The position numbers and the translations under genes are program-made. The notes beneath the pieces were generated by a model. That model was given only the letters and a program-made list of their open reading frames with translations, was not told the origin of the DNA and ran no database searches. A stretch of 64,000 nucleotides of DNA from Phoronis australis (Eukaryota > Phoronida > Phoronidae), in assembly GCA_002633005.1 (NCBI GenBank), contig NMRA01000001.1, positions 961,755 to 1,025,754 on the forward strand, given 5' to 3'. Position 1 is the first letter of the stretch; each line of letters opens with the position of its first letter. Shown in pieces: positions 33,441 to 43,364 of the stretch.

Positions 33441-33524
33441 AGCAGGCCCGTAGCGGGGGGGTTCGATCTAAGCCCCCGCGGAAAAGGTCCAGCCCCAGTA
33501 AATACAGGGTATTCGTGGACAACA

Positions 33525-33790
33525 ACAACTACTCATGCGCGCACCCAGCCTAAAATACAGGGGGGTGGGGCTCGAATTTTTCGGTATGCGGACCTTTCAC
33601 TGACAAAAATCGACGACTAAAAAAACAAAAAAAAACAGGACCACAAGGTTCAGGCCTACGGATTGTGCACCCGCGCCGAATTCTTGTGGGCTTTGTGGAC
33701 TTTTGTCTCCTTTACTCGGACTTTTTGTTTTGCTGAGGCGGACCTCTTTGCCCAATTCGCCAAATTGCAGGGGGGGGGGGGCTCGAACGC
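33525..33790 (+). repeat. Repeat R2, copy 2
   Basis: The second copy of the block at 32065-32300, longer by a few insertions and ending at the G-run 33771-33780 plus GCTCGAACGCC. It sits beside the Penelope-like relic, which the other copy also flanks on the opposite side. Directly before it, at 33455-33490, GCGGGGGGGTTCGATC...CCCCCGCGG forms a short G/C hairpin. Confidence 0.75.
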
Positions 33791-34045
33791 CAAAAATGAA
33801 ACAGGAAGACAGCAAGCGCGTGAGGAAATATTGAGTGTACTAATTACCTTGGTAATGACGAAAAGTCGAAACACGGTGTAGGAAGCGTCTCCCCGTTTTT
33901 TCTTTTTTAGTCGCGCGGTTGCATTTTAGCACGGAGGTCCACATTCTCAGAAGTCCAAGTCCTCCTTCATTTTAGGCTGCTGGTGCTTTACGCGATTGCC
34001 CGAGACAAAGTGTTGCACCTCCTTCCTTATGTTATCGTTGATTCA

Positions 34046-34860
34046 CCACTGACTCCGAAGATTCACTACTCCGAAAGTTCACTACTTCGAAGGTTCGGTA
34101 CCTTGGGAATTTCACGGTTTCGAATCAGTGTCCACAAATCCGGAACCAGAACTAAAGAGTCGAAACTTACGAGCTGATTTAATAACCATTTAAAAGGTGT
34201 GGAAGAGCTGAGTTCTTAAACACTGATTACTTTGTTTACAACTGAGCTCAGTTCCAATCACTGTCAATCGTGATTCTTGAATATAACTAACGACTCATTC
34301 TCAAGCAGGGACAACATCTGGGGCACGGTTCAGAGCTGCGGCGACCAATAGCAGTTTTGAATTTAAGAAGATTGAATGGGACTCTTTGACTGGAAGGAAC
34401 AAGACAAGCTTCATGTACTAGCTACGTTTAGTTTCGACACGTCCGTGAGTGCGCGTTGTTCCAGTGGGTGAGGTTTAGCGAAGCGGCCCCAAACTTTTCA
34501 TTCGCACTGTGAAATGATGCGATATTGTCATGGATTTGAGGAATGAATCGTGATTGATGATTCATCGCCATTTCCTTTTCATTTATTTTAAAAACGCAAG
34601 TACGTACTCATTTTTCCAGTATTAAGATATGCAGGCAATTCCGCATGCGCATAAATCAAAAAGTGTTTTAGTATCCGGGTGCTGCTTTCGGTATAGGTAC
34701 ACCACTCAGTGCATCTAATAACCGAATTATCGTTTATTTTTACATGTAAATGTATGAAAATTACACCCGAAATTTTAGATATTTTCCTAGTAAACCTTCG
34801 GAGTTATAGTGAACCTTCTGAATACTGAACCTTCGGTGTAGTGAACCTACGGAATAGTGG
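34046..34860. mobile_element. 815-bp element with subrepeated inverted ends
   Basis: The left end has three tandem units of about 17 bp (CACTACTCCGAAAGTT / CACTACTTCGAAGGTTC). The right end holds the inverse (GAACCTTCGGTGTAGTGAAC and neighbours, 34810-34860). The outermost bases CCACT / AGTGG are inverse. The interior has no recognisable gene. It is probably a non-autonomous DNA element whose terminal inverted repeats are built from short tandem motifs. No target duplication was recognised. Confidence 0.65.
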
Positions 34861-35689
34861 TCTGTTCCAGTTTCCAGCGATGTAATCAATCTTAAGTAAC
34901 ACGAAGAAATACAACCAAATAAAAATTTCGTCTAGTCATTCTCCGGCTTAACGTTTCAGTCCGAGTATCTAATGAGGTGTAATCACTCTAGCACGTCTGA
35001 TTTGAGAATTTGACAGGATATAACGCGAGAACACCTATAAAAATAATACTTCAAGGTGTAAGCCTTTCTAGTCTCGCAAAAGAACACAATAGATAAGTGG
35101 CCAATTTCCAGCGTTATGTTCAGACATAATATTTACAAAATTTCCTTGATTTACAAGCCTTGGAAAAATACCGTACTTTGCTCTCAAATCAGCGTATGGA
35201 GGACAATCAAGTAAAGAACGAATTTCATCTTCAATTAGTTCTTTAAAATATACTGTACAAAAGCGCTCTTCTCTTGGGGTTTCTAAACATCTTTAACTTT
35301 CAATTGTCAACGAATGATTTACACATCTAAACTTAGGAACAGCAGACACACTCTTCTATTACAAGGTAATTTTTATAAAGCTTGTAACAATCAAGTTTAC
35401 CAGAAGATGACTTTTTTATGTCACAGCTGGGAATCAATATCTGAAGATCCATCACTAAAGCTAACTCGTCACCACCACCCTGACAATCTCGTATTGAAAC
35501 CAAACCCCATTCTGCATAACATGTTATGGACACCTAATCCCCAAGAACTTTATCCTTTTTCTGCAAGATAAACCTGAAAAACATAGCAAAATTTTATCTA
35601 TAGCGGTTATCAAGCAGTGCAAGACAGTATTTTTGACTGATAATCAGCTCTGTTAAGAATGACAGCAGCCCTACCTTTAACAGCATCTT
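34861..35689. other. Intergenic, no supported gene
   Basis: A plus-strand frame at 35314-35571 (85 codons) has no recognisable domain. Nothing else stands out. Confidence 0.4.
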
Positions 35690-35935
35690 AGAATGTCAAT
35701 GGAGTTGTCCTCTTTCAAGCGAATTCAATGGTCTATATTCTTCCTTGATACTGTGTGGCAAGGGACCTTTGTAATTCTTGGCGATCTTTGTCACTTCAGC
35801 ACGAATCGCGTCAGGTGTATTTTTCATCCCATAGTAATTTAGCTGACGACACACGTGTTCGTTGTTCGTGATGACCTCTTTAACTGGAGTGTTCTTGGTG
35901 ACCTCATGGAAGTTCAGTCCCCGTTCCATATCATG
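35690..35935 (-). pseudogene. Penelope-like element N-terminal fragment
   Basis: A minus-strand frame of 77 residues begins ERGLNFHEVTKNTPVKEVI and continues IRAEVTKIAKN, ending near LNSLERGQL. This resembles the conserved N-terminal 'LE-GLNF-T----P---II--E---' stretch of Penelope-like reverse transcriptases. It stops before the catalytic core. It may be the upstream end of the element whose 3' part lies at 32776-33440, with about 2.2 kb of other DNA (including the R2 and 815-bp elements) in between. Confidence 0.55.
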
Positions 35936-36239
35936 TTAATTCTCCGCTGGCGCGAGTACAAGGACCGACAAACTGACCACCCATCGCTCTTTGATCGAAA
36001 TTCGGCGGGACTGCATGGTGTTGAAGCCTAAAATCTGTTTGTAGTCGACCAAACTTTTCCTGACCCTTGGTTTCAATGGAATACAACTCACGGTTACGTG
36101 TTGTTTTGATGTGACGATTTACGGCAGCCTGCATGTCGTTATCACGAACAATGAAGCAAAAGGATGACTTGAAGAAGTTGAATTCCGCAACAGCGAGGAT
36201 TTCATTGACGAAATGCATAACCTCTAGATACCTCCTGAA

Positions 36240-37402
36240 CGGAAAATGTCAACTTATGACATGAATGTATTGTTCACAAGTGTGCCCACCGTCTGGAGAA
36301 CAAGGAATTAGACAAGCGCACAAATTTACCCAGAGAATGCATCCTACAGCGACTGCAGTTTTGTTAAAGCATCCTACAGCGACTGCAGTTTTGTTTAGAC
36401 ACCACTTACTTTGTGTATAATGGAATCTACTATCACCAGATTAGAGGAGCCCCTGTAGGCTTACCCGATCTCACCGATTATCGTCAATATCTGCATGAGG
36501 GACTTTGAAATGAGAGCTATAGCGACAGCTCCGACTTCACCCTCACATTGGAGTCGTTACCAAGAGGATACTTTCATTGTTATACATGAAGCATGCATCG
36601 ATGAGTTCACAGAACATCTAAACAACATTAACCCAGCGATTCAGTTCACTAAAGAATTTGAACAAAATGGAACACTTTCTTCTTTCCATCTCCACTTCGA
36701 TTTATCAAAAACCTACTGTACGCATACGAACCAATATCCCAGTTTCGACTCCAATCATCATTTGTCGCACAAGAGATCTGTTGTGGGGACTCCTTTCAAC
36801 AGAGCTGAGATGAAACCGTAGTGTCTGATGTCAACGAGAACGCACAGGAAGTCAACCACGTTACACTAATGGGTGTCAAGAATGGATGTTGACGTGTGTG
36901 ATAAAGACGGTCAAAATGAACCCCGTGAAGAGTGTTTCGTTACGTTTCCTCTGTGCATCCCCCCTACGTGACGGGGATCTCGGAAACTTTACAGGCTATC
37001 TACAACAAGCATAACAGTGAATCGTATCATAAACCTTTCAACACCGTCCGAGTCATCCTTCCGTCTGGCAAGGCTATATCCCCTCTTCGTCATAGAAGCG
37101 GAGTTATTTATGAGTACAATACAAGTGCGAGAATTGCATGGGTGACACTGGGCGACAACTTGCAACAAGAGTGAAGGATCACCGCAAGCGCAAATTTGCG
37201 ACCTATCACAGTCATCCAAGAACATGTGGAAGACCAGAACAAACAGCTTTCTGAAGACAATTTCTCAGTAATTTGTTCCCACCCTGATGAGTGGAAATGA
37301 CGCATTCGGGAAGCCATAGAAATCCAAATCAGCAAACCAAGTCTCAACAGAGTTCCTGGCCTCGATATTCCCGCTGTTTACTCTGACGTACTAAAGGGGT
37401 TT
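36240..37402 (+). pseudogene. Penelope-like retroelement, plus strand, frameshifted
   Basis: Fragments in order: TYDMNVLFTSVP (RT motif A region); FVYNGIYYHQIRGAPVG and IIVNICMRDFE (motif B region, about 36415-36510); a frame at 36495-36821 with RYQEDTFIVIHEA (the RYVDDTF-type catalytic motif, with the first Asp changed to Glu) and YPSFDSNHHLSHKRSVV. After frameshifts come a connector (36932-37174, ISETLQAIYNKHNSESY) with GVIYEYN (GIY-YIG region), and an end matching the endonuclease C-terminus (EIQISKPSLNRVPGLDIPAV, about 37318-37377). Frameshifts make it non-functional. Confidence 0.75.
36339..36396 (+). repeat. 30-bp tandem duplication inside the Penelope relic
   Basis: GCATCCTACAGCGACTGCAG followed by TTTTGTT occurs twice, starting at 36339 and 36369. 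It disrupts the reverse-transcriptase frame. Confidence 0.9.
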
Positions 37403-39069
37403 CTCCTATAAGGGAACCCTATGTTGCTGATTTTAACTAGACCACGGAGGACGCGCCTGGTAGTGAAACAACTCCTTGAGATATGGACGGAACGACGTAC
37501 ACCGATAGCAGTGCTGTAGTGGGGCGTAGGCGCACGTAGGCGCAGCCAACCACATGTTGACATTTAAACGTAGCGCCTACGTTCAGTGCTCAAGGTGATG
37601 CGGTGGGCTTTGGGGGCCTACTTACCTCTAATTTTACCACTACAACACTGGCCAACAGCAGAATATGTATGTTGTTATCTGCTCCACAAGGAATCCTTTC
37701 CACCTCTTCTCATTTCTACAAATTGATGTCTATTTAAATGACAATTATTCGGGTGAAAAGAATTTCGTTCTTGAGAAATGAAAAGAGGTCAATGTGAAAA
37801 GAACTGAGTTAATGAGAACAATATTGCGATTGACCGGAAAATAACTATAGCTGGTAAGAAAAGAATTGCGTTATTGAGAAAAGACCCTTGCGGACCGTTT
37901 TTGATTCAACGAGGTCTCACATATGGCGTTAGAATTTCCACAGGTTTGCTAACTATGGTGTCATAAGGATACCCAGAGGCGTCCGTGGTCACCATGCGAA
38001 TCAAAAGTTGAGTTGGTCGCAGAAATATTGAAAACTGCAGATTTTACTATCGAAGTTGTAAGAGTATTCAGAAAATATCTTCAACTCTCAATGTTGTTCA
38101 TATTGAATACAAGACACAATCCAGGGGTTGATTATTCAATTTTCCATTGTAAGATGCAGAAGTTCTTCGTAAAAATCCGGCACTTTACAAGGCCAGCCAC
38201 GTTTTCAGTTCACCGCAGTATCTATCTTGTTAGTTAGGCCTCGATAAAGAAAAAGTGCAAGAATTCAAATCATAACTAAAGCCTTAATACCATTGCAGCT
38301 ACCATTACGATCACCAATCACTCCGGTGTCGGTTGACCAGCGAAGCGGAGAACTGAGAGATAAGAATTAATTGCATAAATAATCAGAAAGTTTCTTTGTT
38401 CAAACAACTCCGCTGCATTCACGTACTGATAGCTTAAATGTATTACCAAGCTCTGTTTTCGTCATTTACTTTAGTTTTAAAGCAAACCGGCATTTATATT
38501 GTCTGCTCTTCATAGAGCGTAACGTAATAATACGCTTGTTTACTCTGCGTAGTTCTCTAACAATCTACTGTGTGAACGTTAGGAATGACCAACTCGAAAC
38601 CGTAGACTCGTGTATCAAGATGTGCAGGGCCACAGCAATAAGTACAAATACTGGTCCTTAGCGTTTTGGGAAAGAAGGCTCATTAAGAATCTCAGTGTAT
38701 GCAACAGTGAGACACATAACAATTTTCAATTCAAATTTGAATTAACAATCAAAACAATTTGGTTATTCCCTCATCTATATTTATTACAAGACGTATTCTG
38801 CACATTCTTGTGTGAATTGAATGGTGACGACTCGAGGTGTTACTCAACAATTTTTGTTGGTTTTGGACTTGAAAAAGTACATGTCTTTGCGACTTCACCA
38901 CTTTGTTCCACAGGGTGTACAAACCTGAAGCACGAAACTCGAAATGGCCAGCCACCCAAACAGTCGCCAATTTTAAATAAAACTGTGGAGACAAAATTCA
39001 AACGTGGCTCGAAAATGATAGAGCGACCCATTTAGTGTCGCGCCTGTAAATTGAAAAAAGGCACTGCGC
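37403..39069. other. Intergenic, no supported gene
   Basis: The frame at 38610-39035 (141 codons) is open but has no recognised family. Its overlap with repeat-like sequence makes coding doubtful. At 37740-37880 the phrase 'gaaaagaa..t.cgtt.ttgagaaa' recurs irregularly (low complexity). Confidence 0.4.
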
Positions 39070-39440
39070 AGTTCTCACTGGGTTTTGTGTCTGACTGTGC
39101 ACACATCACTGGGATTGTAGCCTTTCTTCCACTGTGTTGAAAACTCCATGAACAAAATGAAACTTGATTGTGGCTCATATTTTTGGTCCTTTGAGCACTC
39201 ACTACAAAGGAACTCAGGCTCAGACAAAAGTGCCAAAAACGCAAAATTGACACTTTTCAGCCACAAACCACCACTTCCTTGCCAACTCTCGACACGAGCT
39301 TAAATGGATTATGAATGAAAGTTCACGGACTATTGTGCAAATGTGGTCCAAGAGACTTGCCACCCAAAGCAGATTTTTGAAAACTCTTGAGAGATATAGA
39401 AAATCGCAGCCAATTCTTCTGTCACTGCATTGCAATGCAG
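39070..39440 (-). repeat. Dispersed repeat, copy 2
   Basis: An inverse-orientation relative of 2540-2945. On the minus strand it reads TGCATTGCAATGCAGTGAC, then GCTCGTGTCGAGAGTTGGCA, GTCAATTTTGCGTTTTTGGC, and TTCATGGAGTTTTCAACAC with AGTGGAAGAAAGG, in the same order as copy 1. Confidence 0.55.
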
Positions 39441-40570
39441 CCAGTACTGCAACAGGAAGATGCCATTTTGAAGTAAATAAAATTCGCAGCCGTATAGTGG
39501 GCTTTTCTGATTCACATCTTCACGAGCAAAAGTGAACCAGATTCATTGAATCTTCTTGCAATGCATACCTCACAACTGCCGCCAAACCCAATCTATACAA
39601 CTACTGTTTAACTGAAGCATGGGAAAATCACATATCTGCAGAAACTGATATACATGTACGTCCACTACAGAGAATAATCGGTGATGTAGGACTGAACTTT
39701 CCAGGATTACGACAATCAGATGGTTTACAACTTTGGGTTTAGGGAGTATAATTACTTCATTACAATTGGTGACATACGTTATAATTATCGTTCTCTTTAA
39801 AGTATAAGATTCTTCACACAATCATTAATTTATGTCCGTGTTCTTTGTAAGAAATATCATCTCTACGGTCCCTTTCACGAAAAATGACTTAGGACTTAGA
39901 TAGATCTTATTTCGTCTTATTTCACAGTTGCTGAAAAAGGTTTAGCCATGTAATTGGAGCGCAATACATTCTAGGAATAATTCATAAATGTCTCAAAAAT
40001 GTCACTCTTTTCTCAAATGAGATTTGATTATTTTTCATAAATAATTGTGAGGGGCGCCAAAACTAAATTTCTGACTTAAGTCTTTAGTAGTCACTTTTCA
40101 TAAAACAGACCCTTGATCAGACTAATTTACTGTTTGTAAATATCAGATGCATTTACCTACAAGAATAAATATGGAGACGGCCATCTTGAGATAGTTCTAC
40201 TCCTTCCACATTGGTGAGCTTGTGATTGGCGAAAGAGGCAGAATACAACGCCATCTCTTGATCAATAACGTTGTCTCAGCAAAAATGTGCAACATTCTTT
40301 ACTGGACAAGTCCACACGTTTTAAAAAATACGGGACTTTTCAAACTAAATAATGTTTGAGGGAGTATCTAGTCACCAACAATAAAGTTGCGCTCCTGAAG
40401 ATCGCAGGATGAAAAGACGAGATAGGCTCATGTGCTGTTATGTTGTCAGAGCAGCCCGAGCATAGCAGACAATACAGTCAACGTGGCTCTGACGTCACGC
40501 ATGCGCTGTTTTTAACCAGTACTTTAGACCACAGGCAGACGTATTTCCCGATGACTCATAACTACATAAG
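39441..40570. other. Intergenic, no supported gene
   Basis: Short frames only. Nothing structured was recognised. Confidence 0.4.
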
Positions 40571-41013
40571 AAACATTAAAGATGTTATGTCTCAATAAGT
40601 TGTGAATATGCAACAAACCACGCCGGGTCTTTCGGTGTGCCGGAAACTATTCGAACTAGAACCAGTTAGCATCAAAATCTCGCGAAAGTCTCGTTTTGCG
40701 AGGCAAAGGTTATGTAAATGAGTATGGTCAAAGGCATTAACGGTCTCTGGTATCGTAATATGTCATCGTCACCCTAATGAAACAAGGCACAGTTTTTATT
40801 ATTAGCTCATTTCACTATGCGTAGTATTTGGAATTACTAAGGTTCTCTTGTTTCTAAGTGTATCAGTTAGAGTGTTTTCTTTAAAACTGCAATTTATTTA
40901 CAGATTGTTTCGTTTACTGATTATACTTGTGCACACAGTTCTCCAGGAAGTCACGAGGTGGCGCTTGTTACAAATTTAAATATTCACGGTTTGAATGAGC
41001 ATCTTTAATGTTG
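40571..41013 (-). repeat. Inverted-repeat element family M1, copy 2
   Basis: It starts ACATTAAAGATGTTATGTC and ends AATGAGCATCTTTAATGT, so the outer 12 bp are perfect inverted repeats. The interior carries, in inverse orientation, the words of copy 1 (GTTATGTAAATGAGTATGG, CACCCTAATGAAAC, CTTGTGCACACAGTT, TAAATATTCACGGTTT). It is about 443 bp long. It is probably a non-autonomous DNA transposon, better preserved than the copy at 5350. Confidence 0.75.
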
Positions 41014-41580
41014 GACACCACAGGCGCTTGGGTTTATCGCAAATGACGTCACTCAAGAAAACATAAAGGTTGGACACTTAAACTTTGCCAAGCCGAGGCT
41101 CCCAACTTCAACCGTCCAAAATCCAAATAAAATCTGCGTGCACCTCCCTTAGCCTGGTACTGCATAAACATTCAGAGCCTTATCTTTCCTAGATCCCATT
41201 AACTGTCTTCGTGAGTGGTGAAATGGCGATGGAATTTCCAAAACAATCTCAAAACTCTGAATTCAAGGACCTGAAATAGTAAACATGGCGGATTTCAATT
41301 GTGCTTCAACTTGTACGCCTGTCGTAGGTGAAACTTCGAGTTTGAGCAAGCAACCTATATTTCAAATTCAATAATTCTAATCCAAAACTCAACTATTGAG
41401 AATGTTAAAGTTAGTATTTTAATGATTATTTGTAACTTTATTCCACTGACGGCTCATTTTAGCCCTTAACTTAGAAATTTATTACATAAACTGGTGTATC
41501 TTGTTTCTCATCTTGACATAACGCACTTTTTTGATTGAAGCACAACACACTCGTCCAGGAAACGCAGTCCCTGCAAGTGT
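41014..41580 (+). repeat. Repeat R3, copy 1
   Basis: It shares with 42134-42610, in the same order, TTGCC(A/G)AG..(G/T)AGGCTCCCAACT, ATCCAAATAAAATCTGCGTG, GTGGTGAA(A/T)TGGCGA, TTCAACTTGTACGCCT-type words and GAAGCACAACA. Divergence is roughly 20% by eye. It begins with a segment at 41021-41077 (CAGGCGCTTGGGTTTATCGC ... GGTTGGACAC) that recurs inverted at 42052-42140 and contains a TGACGTCA palindrome at 41044-41051. Confidence 0.75.
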
Positions 41581-42051
41581 TACAATGCGCGTGGCCGACC
41601 AGTTAACTCAATAGTTTTGGCCAAAAGTAAAACCTTCATAAGAAATCACAGTACACAAAAACTTCGCATATCAATACAGTATCAGGATAATTTATATTTG
41701 ACACAAATATGTGAGTAATTACATTTATTTGGCAATAAAGTGCTCTCCGCTTCTCATGATCAAGCAGTCGAGGGATTGACGATGAAAGCCGCGCGAAATT
41801 AGACTTTCGGATTTAGCTCGGGAGCGTCCGTCAAAAACCCGGATGTGCGAAGACCGTCTGCCATGACATCACGGAATCAGGTCCTTGAATTTGTGATTTT
41901 GGCATTCTTTTGGCATTGTTGTCGCCAAATCACCACTCGAAGGCAATTTGAAGAGATCAAATGAAAGAAGGTATTCTAAGAGTTGTTCGATGCTAGTTTC
42001 GTGGAGTTCCATGCACATTTGAGTAGAAAATTTTTAGGAAACAGATTTCGA

Positions 42052-42610
42052 GTGTCCAACCTTTATGTTTTCTTATATATATATATATAAATATATATAT
42101 ATTATTGAGTGACGTCATTTGCGATAAACCCAAGCGCCTGTGTTGGACACTAAAGCTTTGCCGAGTCTAGGCTCCCAACTGCAACTGTCCCAAATCCAAA
42201 TAAAATCTGCGTGCATCTCCCTCAGACTGGTATTACATAAACCTCCGAACCCTTATTTTTCTATGAGTGGTGAATTGGCGACGGAATTTCCAAAACAAAT
42301 GCAAAAGTGAATTCATGACTGATAAATAGTTAACGTAGCAGATTTCAGTTGTGCTTTAACTTGTACGCCTATCGAAGATGAAATTTCAAGTTTCATCAAG
42401 CAACCTCTATGTCAAAGTCAAGAAATTTGACCCTAATTTAAATGATTGAAGTTACTAAAATTAGCCTTCCATTTATGACTATTTGCTTTTTCAGATAGCT
42501 CTCAATTTAGAATTTAGTTGCAAGAACTGACGTATCTTGTGGCTTGATCTTGACATTATGCGTTACGCTTAGTTGAAGCACAACAAACACTCGGCTTTTG
42601 GGGGAAATTT
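42052..42610 (+). repeat. Repeat R3, copy 2
   Basis: The second copy of R3. Its head segment (42052-42140) is inverted relative to copy 1, bounded by GTGTCCAAC and GTTGGACAC, and split by the TA tract. The body runs to about GAAGCACAACAAACACTCG (about 42575-42595). It indicates two insertions of one family about 1.07 kb apart, or one duplicated element. Confidence 0.7.
42074..42107. repeat. (TA)n microsatellite
   Basis: TATATATATATATA followed by AATATATATATATAT, inserted in the second, inverted copy of the CAGGCGCTTGGG segment. Confidence 0.95.
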
Positions 42611-43170
42611 CCGATGTCTCACCGCATGTTTAGTGGCGGGAAATCACCTTTCGGCAGCTGCTGGATTTCGCAGTAGGCCTACATGTACGTTAGCAGCCAT
42701 CAACCCGTGGTTCTTCGGTTATAAACAACGTTATTTTACAAAACCAAAGTTTAAAAACATTCAAACTTATACTAAATTATGTGAAAGGCACTCAAATAAC
42801 ATTCGTGGGCGCATGGAAACAGAGCTTCGGAATTGCTTCAGGAGCGTCCTTGATATTCTAAATTAATTAGCTAATCCTCCTGGGTTCTTCCTGCAACGGA
42901 AAAGTCGTGAAAACCAGTCGCACTAATGCAAAAATATTTGACTCTAAAGTTTTAAATTAGAGAGGTACAATTTACATGACAACTTACGCAAGTCGCCCTG
43001 TGGAACACACTTAAAGGTTTACGTGAGTTACAGAATAAACTTAATTATGCAAAAACTTACGCAAGAACTTACGCAAAAACTTATAAGAATTTCAATGTAG
43101 CAGGTCCTATCAATACAAATTGTTTCTCTGCTCTCGAAACAGCGGTATGTTTTTTGTTCGAAGAGTTTGT
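42611..43170. other. Spacer upstream of gene D
   Basis: CTTACGCAA/ACTTATGCAA words repeat at 42980-43085 and echo CTTATGCAA words at 27885-27975 upstream of gene C. This suggests that the duplicated segment reaches at least 350-400 bp upstream of both genes. The frame at 42573-42866 has no recognised domain. Confidence 0.45.
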
Positions 43171-43219
43171 ATCCAATGCCATTAATTCGTATTTAGGCTC
43201 GAGTTTTACTCAAAAGCGA
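43171..43219 (+). promoter_or_regulatory. Upstream block conserved between genes D and C
   Basis: The counterpart of 28051-28099 (ATCCAATGCCATTAATTCGT, ATTTAGGCTCGAGTTTTACT), 146-194 bp before gene D's ATG. Confidence 0.5.
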
Positions 43220-43257
43220 CGTATTTTTTTGACACAATAAATGTAAATTCTCACTCA

Positions 43258-43263
43258 CACGTG
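43258..43263 (+). promoter_or_regulatory. CACGTG E-box upstream of gene D
   Basis: It lies in CACACGTGATG, 101 bp before the ATG at 43365, matching gene C in sequence and spacing. Confidence 0.4.
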
Positions 43264-43364
43264 ATGGCCATGGTTAGTACAAATGATTCATCATTTGCAC
43301 GCAGTTGTGATCTTTTTAGGAAAATGACAATGGCAAAGAGCGTCACCAAGAAGTTACTGAAAGT

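Noticed and set aside
36495-36821. A stand-alone 108-residue gene
   Set aside because: It is the catalytic part of the frameshifted Penelope-like reverse transcriptase.
38825-38940. Similarity to 54044-54150 (both end in GGTGTACAAACCTGAA)
   Set aside because: A shared phrase is visible, but overall identity looks low and the borders could not be set.
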